Shown: positions 55,246 to 64,000 of the stretch, piece by piece
Layout of the letters: each line of letters starts with the position of its first letter
Position numbering within the stretch: the stretch's first letter is position 1
From: Pyronema omphalodes
Lineage: Eukaryota > Ascomycota > Pezizomycetes > Pezizales > Pyronemataceae
DNA length: 64,000 nucleotides
Direction of reading: 5' to 3'
Assembly: GCA_024516155.1 (NCBI GenBank)
Contig: JAJJXM010000004.1
Span: forward strand, 124,001-188,000
Position numbers and translations under genes: made by a program
The notes under the pieces: model-generated
Databases searched by the model: none
What the model saw: the letters and a program-made list of their open reading frames with translations, nothing else
Told to the model about the DNA's origin: nothing

Positions 55246-58047
55246 ATGTTGTTTCCGCATCTTGCAACGCTTCAGACGCACCAGGATCGAATTGGACGAA
55301 TCATCTCACTCCCCGCTTGGCGCCACGAACTGAGACTACGATCTTACCATGCGCCCCCAGCTGACCCGGCGTTCTTTAATGCTTCAAACGATAAAGATAA
55401 TGAAGATACTGGTTTTATAGCTACATCTAGACGGAAGAAAGGTAGGAGGATTGTTGATGTTGCGGATAGCTGTAGGTTGGGTATGAAGAAGATGAACCTC
55501 GCTAGAAAAAAGCCGATGGATATATCTGCTGAGAAGATTCCGAATACGGTGAAGCGAAAAGAGGTGGTGTTGGGAAAGGCGAATGGAGGGATGGAGGGGC
55601 AGAAGGAATTCCAGAAGATGGGGCGTAGGGAACCTGGGAATTCTGCTGTTGCGCTGAATGGTTATGATTCCAACGGATCTTCCAGGGCTGCGGAATGGGA
55701 TGCAACAGCTTCCAAGGCTGCTGAAGTAAATGCTTCTAACGCTGATAGAAAACCCAACACCATAGTCCCAGGAGTGCCGAAAGATATCACCACTGCTACT
55801 GTCCTTAGGAGTAAAAAGGAAAACGACGAGATATACATCCAAACTGGTCACAGGAAGAATAAGCATAAACCTACAAAGAAAAAACAGTCACGGAAAACGA
55901 ATATTATGGCTCTACATCTTCAGGCTAAGTATGAGATACCAACATTATTGACGCACAACCAGAGACTCATGCCACAAGGGAATATGAGCACAGTGAATCA
56001 TGAGCAGCTCGAGCGCGATAAAATGGAACCAGCACCCACAGCTACCGATAATTATGATCCCAGCAAGCTGAAAGAAACGTCAAAGAAGAAAGTGAGATCA
56101 CGGGTGAATTATAGTTTGGCTATTCATCATCAAAAGCAGAAGGAGATAAATTGGAAAAGCATGCATCTTGACCGTCGCAGGCGAAGGGAGGAGAGGAATA
56201 ATAATGCCATCGAGGCTCGGACTCAGATGCGGCCACATTTTCTTCCTAGGGTTCGAAATGAGCTTGATCTGCCGATAGTTTCAACAGGAGGTACACAAAG
56301 TCGGAATTCTGTCTCTCCAGTACAGGTGTCAGCGAAGCAGCATACTCCACACCTTCTACAACAGCCTGGACCCTCCTGTGCAGAAAAAGTACCCACTGGT
56401 TCGATAGAAACTAGAACGTCCGTTGTGCGAAATGTTGCGGTCCTTATGCGCCAGGTGTCTGTGGCCAGTAACAAATTCGACCCGACGCTCGAGGAGAAGA
56501 ATGCAATCTATAGCCCCCAGAGAAACCCTGCTAGAGCCTTTAAATCACCACCAGTTTCCACCCAAACGAACGGTTCAGATAGTCAAACTTCAATGACCAG
56601 CCTTACTGGTGAAGATATAGCATCTGTACCATCACCCAGAGACCCGAATCCAGATTCAGTCATCCCGAAGCAGATCTTATCACAGAGCGAAGGACTTCCA
56701 ACTACTAATGGAAATATGGTTAATATAGGATCCTTATCGTTTCTAACCACCCAGAACCCCAACACTGATACCCAGCAGCGGACAATGCCAAACACCGCAG
56801 GACTCCAGCCTGTCCCGTTACAAGAAGGAGTTCTGGCCTTTCAACGTACTGATTCCCCGGGTAATACTGTTGCGTCTCCGAGCTTTACGATCCTTTCAAC
56901 AGAGAGCCTTGAACACTCCGATACTTGGAAAACGTTAGAAGACTGTGAGAATAGTTCAGACAGTGTCGAAGTAAAGGCGGAAGAGAAGAAGTACCCCGCG
57001 GCTCGCTGTCGTCCAAACACTGCTGGGGTAACATTACAATCATCCAGTCTCCAACCATCCACCGCCGGTCCAGCTACAAATAAAACCTTGGACAAAGATA
57101 ATGTTCAAGGAATTCCTGATGAGCATACCGATATATCAAACGACCAGGAATGCGAAGGAATTCTGATACGGCGAGAGAGCGTAGCTAAGCAACGCAAGGA
57201 ACAAGAACAGCATCTGAAATCTAATACTGAGCAACTACAAGAACAACAATCTCAGACTGATGGCACTGATAATCAGGAGTATCTAGAAATATCAATACAA
57301 ACTGGGCTAATGAGCACAGCATCACAAAGTATTCAAGCACAGCCTATGACTCGGAGACAAGAGCAGGATTTAAGGCTGCATTTCGGTACTGCGTCGTGGG
57401 TGGACTTTGGAAACGGAGTTCCTGATCCGCTTGGGTTTCAGAATGAAATACAGGCTGGTGTACCGCGGGTGCAAGCTCAAAATAGTATGTCTCATTCGCA
57501 GAACGTGATTCCGGCTAGTTCGTTGCCATCTGAGCATGCTCCACTGCAGAGGGATCCCGGGAATTCAATGTATTCTATTTCGCTAACGGATAGCAATGGA
57601 ATACCGGGTGTTCATACTACAAGGGAGCCTTCTTTGTTGCCATCCGAGCCTGGCCCACCAGGTCCCCATGATTTAATGTTTTCTATCAATTTAGACATAG
57701 AGAATGGAATATCTAGTCCCCGGAATGTGGGTCAATCTACTTCGGCGGAAACTCAGCCTGCAACACCTGGTCTTCGGGCTCAAATAGTGTCTGAACCGTC
57801 TCCTGCAGAGGCAGAAACTCAAGACTCCGACTCGGACGTTTCGATTCAGGAGCAGAAATCCGGCAAATTGTTTTTCTTCGGGGACATCGAGAATCCATAT
57901 TTGAAGCATATCCGTTCCGGGAGCATCATGCGAAACCTGGAAAGCAATGCTCAAAAGGAAGTGGTGAATCATCTTCAGGATAACACCGTGCAGGATTCCG
58001 CGTATGGCTCGCCAAGTGATGGAATGAGTGAGGCGGTTAGTCCTTAG
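55246..58047 (+). CDS. Large disordered hypothetical protein (933 aa)
   Basis: A single exon runs from ATG 55246 (GAAGAAATGTTG) to TAG 58045. The N-terminal 45 residues look structured (LFPHLATLQTHQDRIGRIIS, then WRHELRLRSYH). After that the sequence is rich in Ser, Thr, Pro, Asn, Gln and charged residues, without recognisable domains. It has basic clusters (RRKKGRR; KNKHKPTKKKQSRK) that suit nuclear localisation. A short phrase recurs: EIYIQTGHRKN near residue 195 and EISIQTGLMS near residue 684. Another is the pair of EPSLLPSEPGPPGPHDLMFS and SLPSEHAPLQRDPGNSMYS near residues 765-810, an internal duplication. A motif GKLFFFGDIENPYLKHIRSG lies close to the C-terminus and may be a binding segment. 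An uninterrupted 2.8-kb frame is strong evidence for a gene; its function is unknown. Confidence 0.75.
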   Translation: MLFPHLATLQTHQDRIGRIISLPAWRHELRLRSYHAPPADPAFFNASNDKDNEDTGFIATSRRKKGRRIVDVADSCRLGMKKMNLARKKPMDISAEKIPNTVKRKEVVLGKANGGMEGQKEFQKMGRREPGNSAVALNGYDSNGSSRAAEWDATASKAAEVNASNADRKPNTIVPGVPKDITTATVLRSKKENDEIYIQTGHRKNKHKPTKKKQSRKTNIMALHLQAKYEIPTLLTHNQRLMPQGNMSTVNHEQLERDKMEPAPTATDNYDPSKLKETSKKKVRSRVNYSLAIHHQKQKEINWKSMHLDRRRRREERNNNAIEARTQMRPHFLPRVRNELDLPIVSTGGTQSRNSVSPVQVSAKQHTPHLLQQPGPSCAEKVPTGSIETRTSVVRNVAVLMRQVSVASNKFDPTLEEKNAIYSPQRNPARAFKSPPVSTQTNGSDSQTSMTSLTGEDIASVPSPRDPNPDSVIPKQILSQSEGLPTTNGNMVNIGSLSFLTTQNPNTDTQQRTMPNTAGLQPVPLQEGVLAFQRTDSPGNTVASPSFTILSTESLEHSDTWKTLEDCENSSDSVEVKAEEKKYPAARCRPNTAGVTLQSSSLQPSTAGPATNKTLDKDNVQGIPDEHTDISNDQECEGILIRRESVAKQRKEQEQHLKSNTEQLQEQQSQTDGTDNQEYLEISIQTGLMSTASQSIQAQPMTRRQEQDLRLHFGTASWVDFGNGVPDPLGFQNEIQAGVPRVQAQNSMSHSQNVIPASSLPSEHAPLQRDPGNSMYSISLTDSNGIPGVHTTREPSLLPSEPGPPGPHDLMFSINLDIENGISSPRNVGQSTSAETQPATPGLRAQIVSEPSPAEAETQDSDSDVSIQEQKSGKLFFFGDIENPYLKHIRSGSIMRNLESNAQKEVVNHLQDNTVQDSAYGSPSDGMSEAVSP

Positions 58048-59003
58048 ACAGGAAGGCGCGGAAAGACAAAGTATGAATTGTACTCTGAGAAGTATGAGTT
58101 TGCAGTTTATGATGATTAGAATACTAGATTATGGACTGGAAAGGGTTTTATGTTTATTTGTAGATTAGGAGGGTTTTGGATTTATGATGATTGCACCGGT
58201 GAAATTGCAAGTTCTGTGTAGAAGTTATTATTGTTTAGCCGGTTAGGTTATTTAGCCGATTAGTCTTGTTGACTATTTTACATCTTTATTTAGTAGAATT
58301 AAGGCAGTTGGGTGAATTGCGTTTCGCATGAGTGTATTACTAAGCAGGCATAAGTAATCCAGACGGCTATTATATTCTCACGTACCCCGACCAGCGAGTG
58401 CTAGAATATGAACCCACTCACGTGACAATGACGGCTCCAGCAAACAACAGTGAACACCACTCCATGAGATAGCATATTTAGCCTATCTAACATCTGATTC
58501 CTATGCCGATCTCCGAAACTGACCAGCGAGCCGATGATATGTGGATAATCCCAAAATTAGATACCCCAAGACGATCGGAACATTTCACGCGGCGTCTGAC
58601 CAATAGGCGCTTAACACAACAACAACAAGGCTCGACATCGCATCGTCGGTACATGGTGTCGCTTCCTCTCCAGGCATCACCATATATGTAGACTTTATTC
58701 GAGGTGACTCTACGATGAGAGAGACAACTGGTATGTACATAGAAAAGCCGCAGTTTTTCAGCTCGGTGTGTACATCACAGTACTATGTATGTATGTACAT
58801 CGCATACAGCATGCACCGCGATCTGCGGCTCTGCTAATCTATCCATCCATCCATCCATTTCAAACGAATTATTATGATTTCAGATTCCGCCCCAAGATAG
58901 CCGCGTCCCGCTTCACTGACTCACTGACTCATCTAAGATTCCATGCAGATATGGAAATCTATAATCTATCCGTCGGCTTAATCATTGTATGTATGTAACC
59001 AAT
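58048..59003. other. Intergenic, no gene seen
   Basis: Contains the 3' flank of the 933-aa gene, short ATCC repeats (near 58840-58860) and TGTATGTATG repeats. No ORF is supported. Confidence 0.5.
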
Positions 59004-59609
59004 GGGTGGCTTCCCGGGGTGTCTGCGAAAACTCTCCAGATTATAAAACCTATTCCTAAATAAACGCGCCATCCCGCGGACCATTTTCCGGCTGATTTCC
59101 TAATGTAGCGAAAAGGTGTGAAATGTAAAAACATTGCTTGCACTTGTAAAAAGAGGGCTGTATTGTAATATGCTTAAGTTTCCGAGCTGCTCTTTCAACT
59201 ATGCTTTCATATTTTTTGGTGGTTGTGATTTCGTTGTGTGCGGGCACGAAGCATAGCTAACATCACCAACTCCACCCAGCTTCGTCAACATCACCAACCC
59301 CGCCCGCTCTTGTCGCTGTAGCAACGTAGAGTTCTCAGCTTTCGGTGCGTCGCTTCGTATGTAGTCAACACACCCTCATTTCTTTTTTTCTGCGCTATGC
59401 AATGCAGTCTGTAAGTCTTAGCTTCTTTAGAACACGCTATACCAATTATGCGTCTGAGCAGACCCCACCCTTGCGAGTGTATAGAGTTGAATCTGGGGAC
59501 TGCTGGCTCTAAACGAGATCCGCCGAAAACCGTTAGCTTCCTTCATTTCACGTTAGACTCTTCCATTTCAAGGTTCGCAGTTTTCCTCGGACACCCCGGG
59601 AAGCCACCC
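59004..59609. mobile_element. 606-bp terminal-inverted-repeat element (MITE-like)
   Basis: GGGTGGCTTCCCGGGGTGTC at the left end is matched by its exact inverse, GACACCCCGGGAAGCCACCC, at the right end. The inversion continues imperfectly for about 12 more bases inward. AAT flanks both sides (59001-59003 and 59610-59612) as a possible 3-bp target duplication. There is no transposase frame inside. A 3-bp duplication would suit a PIF/Harbinger-type MITE, which is inference. Confidence 0.72.
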
Positions 59610-59959
59610 AATGAACTGTGATTTCGGATTTGTGTCTTGGTATGTATTGGCGCGCTAAGACTATGCATACTTTGTCTCTGCTGGGGTTTTTGGAAACACT
59701 TCAGTGAATTTATCTTTTGCTTCGAATTGGTTTTTGGTTGATGAGGGTTGTTTTTTTATCGGCCTGTTTCTTATGTATTCTGATTGAACCGTTTCGGAAG
59801 CGGAGTGCTGGTAGTTAACTGTCGAGATGAGGACTTGGCGTCGCCTAACATACATACATATACGTAGATCATCATACACAACGGATCATGCAGTTTATTT
59901 ATGTACATATGTACATACATACACTGCCAATCCTTTATGCAGCAGCAGCAGTAGTTGTA

Positions 59960-60560
59960 CGAAATAGGTAAAACTAAAGAAACAAGGCTCCGCCTACTTT
60001 TCGACGCAGAGCAAATCATAATGAGGAAATGAAAAAGCACAAGATAAGATGACCAATGATTTTTTTGTGTTGAGAAGGGGTGGCGGCTTTGGGCTGGGGA
60101 TGGGGGTTATGGACATAGGAGGGTGGAAGATTTGCCTGGATTAGGATATTGTGGATTTGGCAGATCCTAAGGAAATATATAGAAAGAAGCTAAAGGATAA
60201 GGCTCTGCCTACTTTTCGATGCAGGGAAGAATGGCAAATGGGAAAAGAGGAAGTGAAGAAGCACAAGATTAGATGACCAACGACGTTTCTGCGGTGAGCA
60301 GCGGTGAGTGTTCTTGACAGTTATGTAAATACATGCATATATAGGCCGGATACCAATTCGGGTGGAAAATCTGCGGTTATGCCGGAATTGGCGTTTTTTT
60401 TTTTGTTGATCTAAGACCCCGCACTTTGATGTGTCCCGAAGAGGATTGATTTAGTATGATGTATGAAATGGGAAGAAGCTGAAGAATAAGGCTCCGCCTA
60501 CCTTTTGACGCAAAACGACCAATTGGAAAATCATGAATCAGTGCAAGCATGATGACAAAC
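59960..60560. repeat. Three diverged direct repeats with GGCTCCGCCTACTTTTCGACGCA core
   Basis: The core GGCTCYGCCTACYTTTYGA recurs near 59986, 60201 and 60493. The first two are followed by GCAAAT...GGAAATGAAAAAGCACAAGAT and AGATGACCAAYGA; the third retains a weaker version. Units are roughly 215-290 bp. No gene is seen in the array. Confidence 0.7.
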
Positions 60561-60931
60561 TGCTTTTCCGCGGTGAGACGGAGAGGAGAGAAATTCATGG
60601 CAACCAATGTTATGTAAAGACTACTGATTCGGGCGGGAAATATGCCGGGATGAACAGGTTGACCCCGCACTTTGAAGGATCCCAGAAAGGATATGGTGGT
60701 AGCAGCAGACTGTGCTCCAGACGTCTGATGGATAAGAACTGACAGCCTGCCCCTCCCCACCCAGCTTCGCCACTTTCAGCATCACCATCGATTCAACGGA
60801 GCATCTTCCGCACCCTCCTCTTTCCATTTCTAGTTCGCAATCAACCTAACGGTCAACAGACGGCCCTTCCTCCGTCTTTTTGATCCTCATCCTCACCCTC
60901 ACTCGTCGAAGTGACTTATCAAAAAGATCTA

Positions 60932-61234
60932 ATGTCACCAACTTGCTTCCGTATTCGGGTTCCGAATATCTGTTGTTCTCATCGATATCGTCCTATATCA
61001 CCAGATCCCTGGTTGCTGGGCGAAGAAGTGCAACCGACCCCCAGCGATAAAGCAAAGTGTCAAACTGTTACTGTGGAACCGTCAACGTCGAAGGCCATCA
61101 GGAATTTACAACTACAAGACCCCGCGGCGCTGGTTTCCGGATGCCTCGCTAATGTGGCAACTTGTATCGCGGTTGCTTTGTCTTATGAACCACGCTATAA
61201 GAAACGTTTGAGACGTCTTTATGATCCTGTATAA
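60932..61234 (+). CDS. Weak small ORF (100 aa)
   Basis: ATG 60932 follows a CT-rich leader and reads MSPTCFRIRVPNICCSHRYR, later LVSGCLANVATCIAVALSYE, ending YKKRLRRLYDPV. Composition and leader are compatible with a small gene carrying one weak hydrophobic segment. No family, intron or repeat supports it. Confidence 0.25.
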   Translation: MSPTCFRIRVPNICCSHRYRPISPDPWLLGEEVQPTPSDKAKCQTVTVEPSTSKAIRNLQLQDPAALVSGCLANVATCIAVALSYEPRYKKRLRRLYDPV

Positions 61235-62276
61235 ACTGCTGCCGACGTCCTCAACTGCTGTCGACTACATTCAGTTCACTCCATAAATACCACCCGCTGC
61301 GGCTCTATCAACTTTGGACGGTGTTATCCTATGGCGGTCGCTTGCTTTTATCTTCTTTTTTTTGTTTCATAATTTTCCTATTGTTCTTTTTCTCTAGTTT
61401 CCATCGTTATCCATGTTTGTTTGTTCTCGATTTTAAAGCATGTTTCTTGTATATTTCATTAGTTTTGCTTTATTGTGTTTACACTTCCCTTCTTTTATCA
61501 CGAGTATATCGGAGGTTATGAATCAAAGGAGTTTCGGCTATCAATTTATGTATGTACAATCTATGTATGGAGGATCATTTGTTTTTTTGTTAGTTCTTTT
61601 TTTTCGGCAATGAGAATAAGCTTTATTTCTACGGTAACCTATTCACCACTCACTCAGAGTTCCTTCTCCATTGATTTCAAACTTTCCCCAACATGTTTCC
61701 ACTCTGAGAAGTTAGAACTCATCCAAAGCGTAGGCAGTGTGCTATTTATGGAGCAGGAACCATTTCTGTGGAGATGATCCCCGTTCTTGAATATAATGAC
61801 GTCACAATATGTGATTTCCATATATAGTCTGCAATACTGGAACACCAGATACATGACCATTGACAGCCCGTGAATTCAACAACTGGGAGGGATTATTTGG
61901 AGAAGCCAAAGAGCTGCTCCGCAGGAAAAAAAATTATCCTCGGTTACCTTCCGAATAGGCTCTCCCGAGGAGCGAAAACTAATGCCGTGTTATCGCCGGC
62001 ACCTTTCTCTCGTGTATTCATAGAAAAGATATTTCTGCGCATGTATCGCGAAATTGTGTAACTGCGAGCAAGATAAAGCCAGTTACAAGATACAAGAACC
62101 CTTGACTCCCTCACGGTGGAATCAAAAATTCAGTCAAATACGTTGATTTGAGCTATTCCAGCGGAAGTTAGCCGGGATGTTGCGACATGGAAGGCTTTTG
62201 GATTCTTAACGGATTAAGAGATCGGCAATGCCATAGATTGTTAGCGGCGGAACGGGCATTCAATGGACAAAAAAAC
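61235..62276. other. Intergenic, no gene seen
   Basis: AT-rich, with T-rich runs near 61350-61620. No frame with coding character or clear splice signals. Confidence 0.5.
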
Positions 62277-62359
62277 TCCTCGGCGGGGAATTGAACCCCG
62301 GTCTCCCGCGGACTATCAGTAGTGACAGGCGGAAATACTAACCACTATACTACCGAGGA
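62277..62359 (-). tRNA. tRNA-Asp (anticodon GTC) with a 12-nt intron
   Basis: Minus-strand acceptor arm TCCTCGG pairs with CCGAGGA. The D arm region is TAGTATAGTGGTTAGTAT. The anticodon loop CTGTCA gives GTC; a 12-base intron (CTACTGATAGTC) follows position 37. The anticodon stem TCCGC/GCGGG closes once it is removed. The T arm is CCGGGGTTCAATTCCCCGC-type. All conserved parts are present, so it should be functional. Confidence 0.93.
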
Positions 62360-63204
62360 TTGATAATCTAATGAATTGTATGCGTTTATGATGTGTTAAA
62401 TCTTTGTTCGTCTGTCAAAGTCCAGAAAAGTATCGACCGATCACTTTTCAGAATGCCACTTACTCTGAAAGATGGGTTGCTTTCGGAGCGAACTAATCCA
62501 GGTATTTCGGGCGGCCACAAAGTAGACGGATATGTAGACTTCGGGCGCGATAGTATCGGCTGGCACACAACGACGGCAAACGTGAGGAGAAAGGTGTCGC
62601 GCTGCAAATTAATACAAGGGTACTTGTCATTACACATTGAAATTAGGCGGTTTTAGGCTGCCTGATCTACCTCGCCAACAGCCGTCAAAAAAAAACGTGG
62701 AAGACCCTGTATCAAACTTTAACGAATGTCGCCAGTGTAATGAAATTTAAACCAGACTACGTAAAAACCAATGTTCTATAGTTCGCCATGCGTCACGACG
62801 AATCTTAGGGCATCTCGCATAGTGAGCGAATCTTCCTGGTGGTTTACATCCATGAACGCACTTAATCTTGCATCAAAGTTCATTGCACAAAAATCATTTG
62901 TGCAGAAGTTCCACTAGGTCCTATATATCAGGACCCGGAATTGTGCATAGAAGCGCTTATTTGGTTCAAAATATAGTAAACATACGTGACGGAACAGTAC
63001 TGGAAGTTTTACACCGTGACCCGAGGGCCGACTTATGCCGTTGGTGCAAGGTGCGGAAGCAAAAACATAAACTTGGACAGTAGTCTCACAGAGTGAGTAA
63101 CTGAATGTTTTAGTTGAAGTTTCAAATGTGGGGACATATAGAAACCGCTGGTTGAGCATAAGCGTTCAAGGTTCATCTGTACCGTAAGAAAAACATGACC
63201 ATCA
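62360..63204. other. Intergenic, no gene seen
   Basis: Two short overlapping frames near 62386-62656 on opposite strands lack recognisable features, and neither can be preferred. No repeat is seen. Confidence 0.45.
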
Positions 63205-63345
63205 GCACTGACTGCGAATCGAACCACATACCCAGCGACTTGGCATACGCGATAAAACAAAAAAGATGGAAACCAAGAATGGAAATATGTAGTATGATGA
63301 TTAAAATACATCTCCTAAGATTGAGCTACGTTGGCTAAAAATACC
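63205..63345 (-). mobile_element. SINE-like repeat with tRNA-type A and B boxes, copy 3
   Basis: The minus strand shows TAGCTCAATCTTAGGAG (A-box-like, near 63328-63312) and TGTGGTTCGATTCGCAG (B-box-like, near 63227-63211), then TCAGTGC. It lies outside the 5-kb duplication and is clearly diverged from copies 1 and 2, so it is an independent insertion of the same family. The rest of the window to 64000 shows no gene. Confidence 0.5.
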
Positions 63346-64000
63346 CTGCGAATTCACATATAAGTAGCTTTGTTGCTACATCGTTCTCGGTGAATGGTTG
63401 CTATCTGTAGGAACAAAGAATGACCGAATGAAGTAATGGAGGAATAAGTACAGTGAAGAAATATCATCTGGAAGGCACTTCTATTTGAATACTGGCCTGA
63501 CCAGACAGAGAGGACTGGGAGATAAAAGTCAAGTATATACAGGATACGCCCTTGTGCCATGAATCACCGAGTCCATGCATATAGGCTGCATTGGCAGGGG
63601 TCTCCGAGTTTCGTTTTCTTATTTTAATGGCAGCTGGTTAGATGAATCGTTGATGAGAGATGTTACTTATGGCCCTGTGGAAAATCTGCTTGGTGTGTGC
63701 ACTACCATCCTACGGATGTTCGAGGGCGCCAGGATAAATAAGTCACCGGCGCATGCCAGCAGCGCATATCCAGCGTTGGGAACGAGGAATACATTTTAAG
63801 CGCTGCTAATTGAAGAGGGAATATCACGATGCCAGCAAATCCAAGAGTAGGTTTTTCCTCATATCAGATGGAGAGCTGGAGTGATAGTCTGTGATTCTGC
63901 CGGTCAGCGCATAAAATGCATTTCTGGAGCTATCCACTATCTCTTTTGACCTCGTTTTTAACATTAAAAATTGTATACTTTTGAAAGTCGACTCACTCGC

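Noticed and set aside
58820..58990. Short frame with ATCC and TGTATG repeats
   Set aside because: Simple-sequence translation with no coding evidence.

Overview
The window looks like nuclear DNA of a filamentous ascomycete. Genes are split by short introns (about 45-115 bases) with GT...AG ends and CTAAC/CTAAT/CTGAC branch points. Two tRNA genes carry introns after the anticodon. Chromodomain Ty3/Gypsy retrotransposons take up over a quarter of the sequence. The low gene density and nested Gypsy elements would suit a Pezizomycete such as a truffle relative, but that placement is inference. The housekeeping genes are a proteasome beta subunit, an EFM7-type methyltransferase and a BMT6-type rRNA methyltransferase.

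Layout. 1-11.8 kb: an old Gypsy element, open at the left window edge, has a decayed pol. A second complete Gypsy element (2190-11191; 1386-bp LTRs; target duplication GAAAC) sits inside its chromodomain codons. 11.8-20.6 kb: gene-poor, with one likely two-exon minus-strand gene (13995-14586) and several isolated coding-like minus-strand fragments. 20.6-31.9 kb: the main host gene island, holding an unknown four-exon gene, EFM7, a small secreted protein with three exons, PRE4 (proteasome beta7), BMT6 and tRNA-Glu.

32.2-50.0 kb: a head-to-tail tandem duplication of a roughly 5-kb unit carrying an unrecognised five-exon gene. Copy B (46343-48222) reads through. Copy A is broken in its last exon by a young Gypsy element (34321-42089; 746-bp LTRs differing at about two positions by eye; target duplication CGGAG). 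That element has an intact gag, an intact pol in the -1 frame with a GGGAAAA slippery site, and a third ORF. ORF3 starts 5 bases after pol, carries a CCHC-like motif, crosses the polypurine tract and ends inside the 3' LTR, so its C-terminal hydrophobic segment is LTR-encoded. This is the most unusual item in the window.

50-64 kb: a small membrane protein gene, two divergently oriented unknown genes (a 208-aa Ala-rich protein and a 933-aa disordered protein), tRNA-Asp and several repeat families. The repeats include a 606-bp terminal-inverted-repeat element, three copies of a repeat with tRNA-like A and B boxes, poly-C foldback elements and a G26 tract.

The window shows three ages of retrotransposon: decayed, mutated but with a long pol, and apparently intact. 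It also shows recent local duplication followed by insertional gene loss. No bacterial features and no CRISPR array are present. All splice models come from reading signals by eye.
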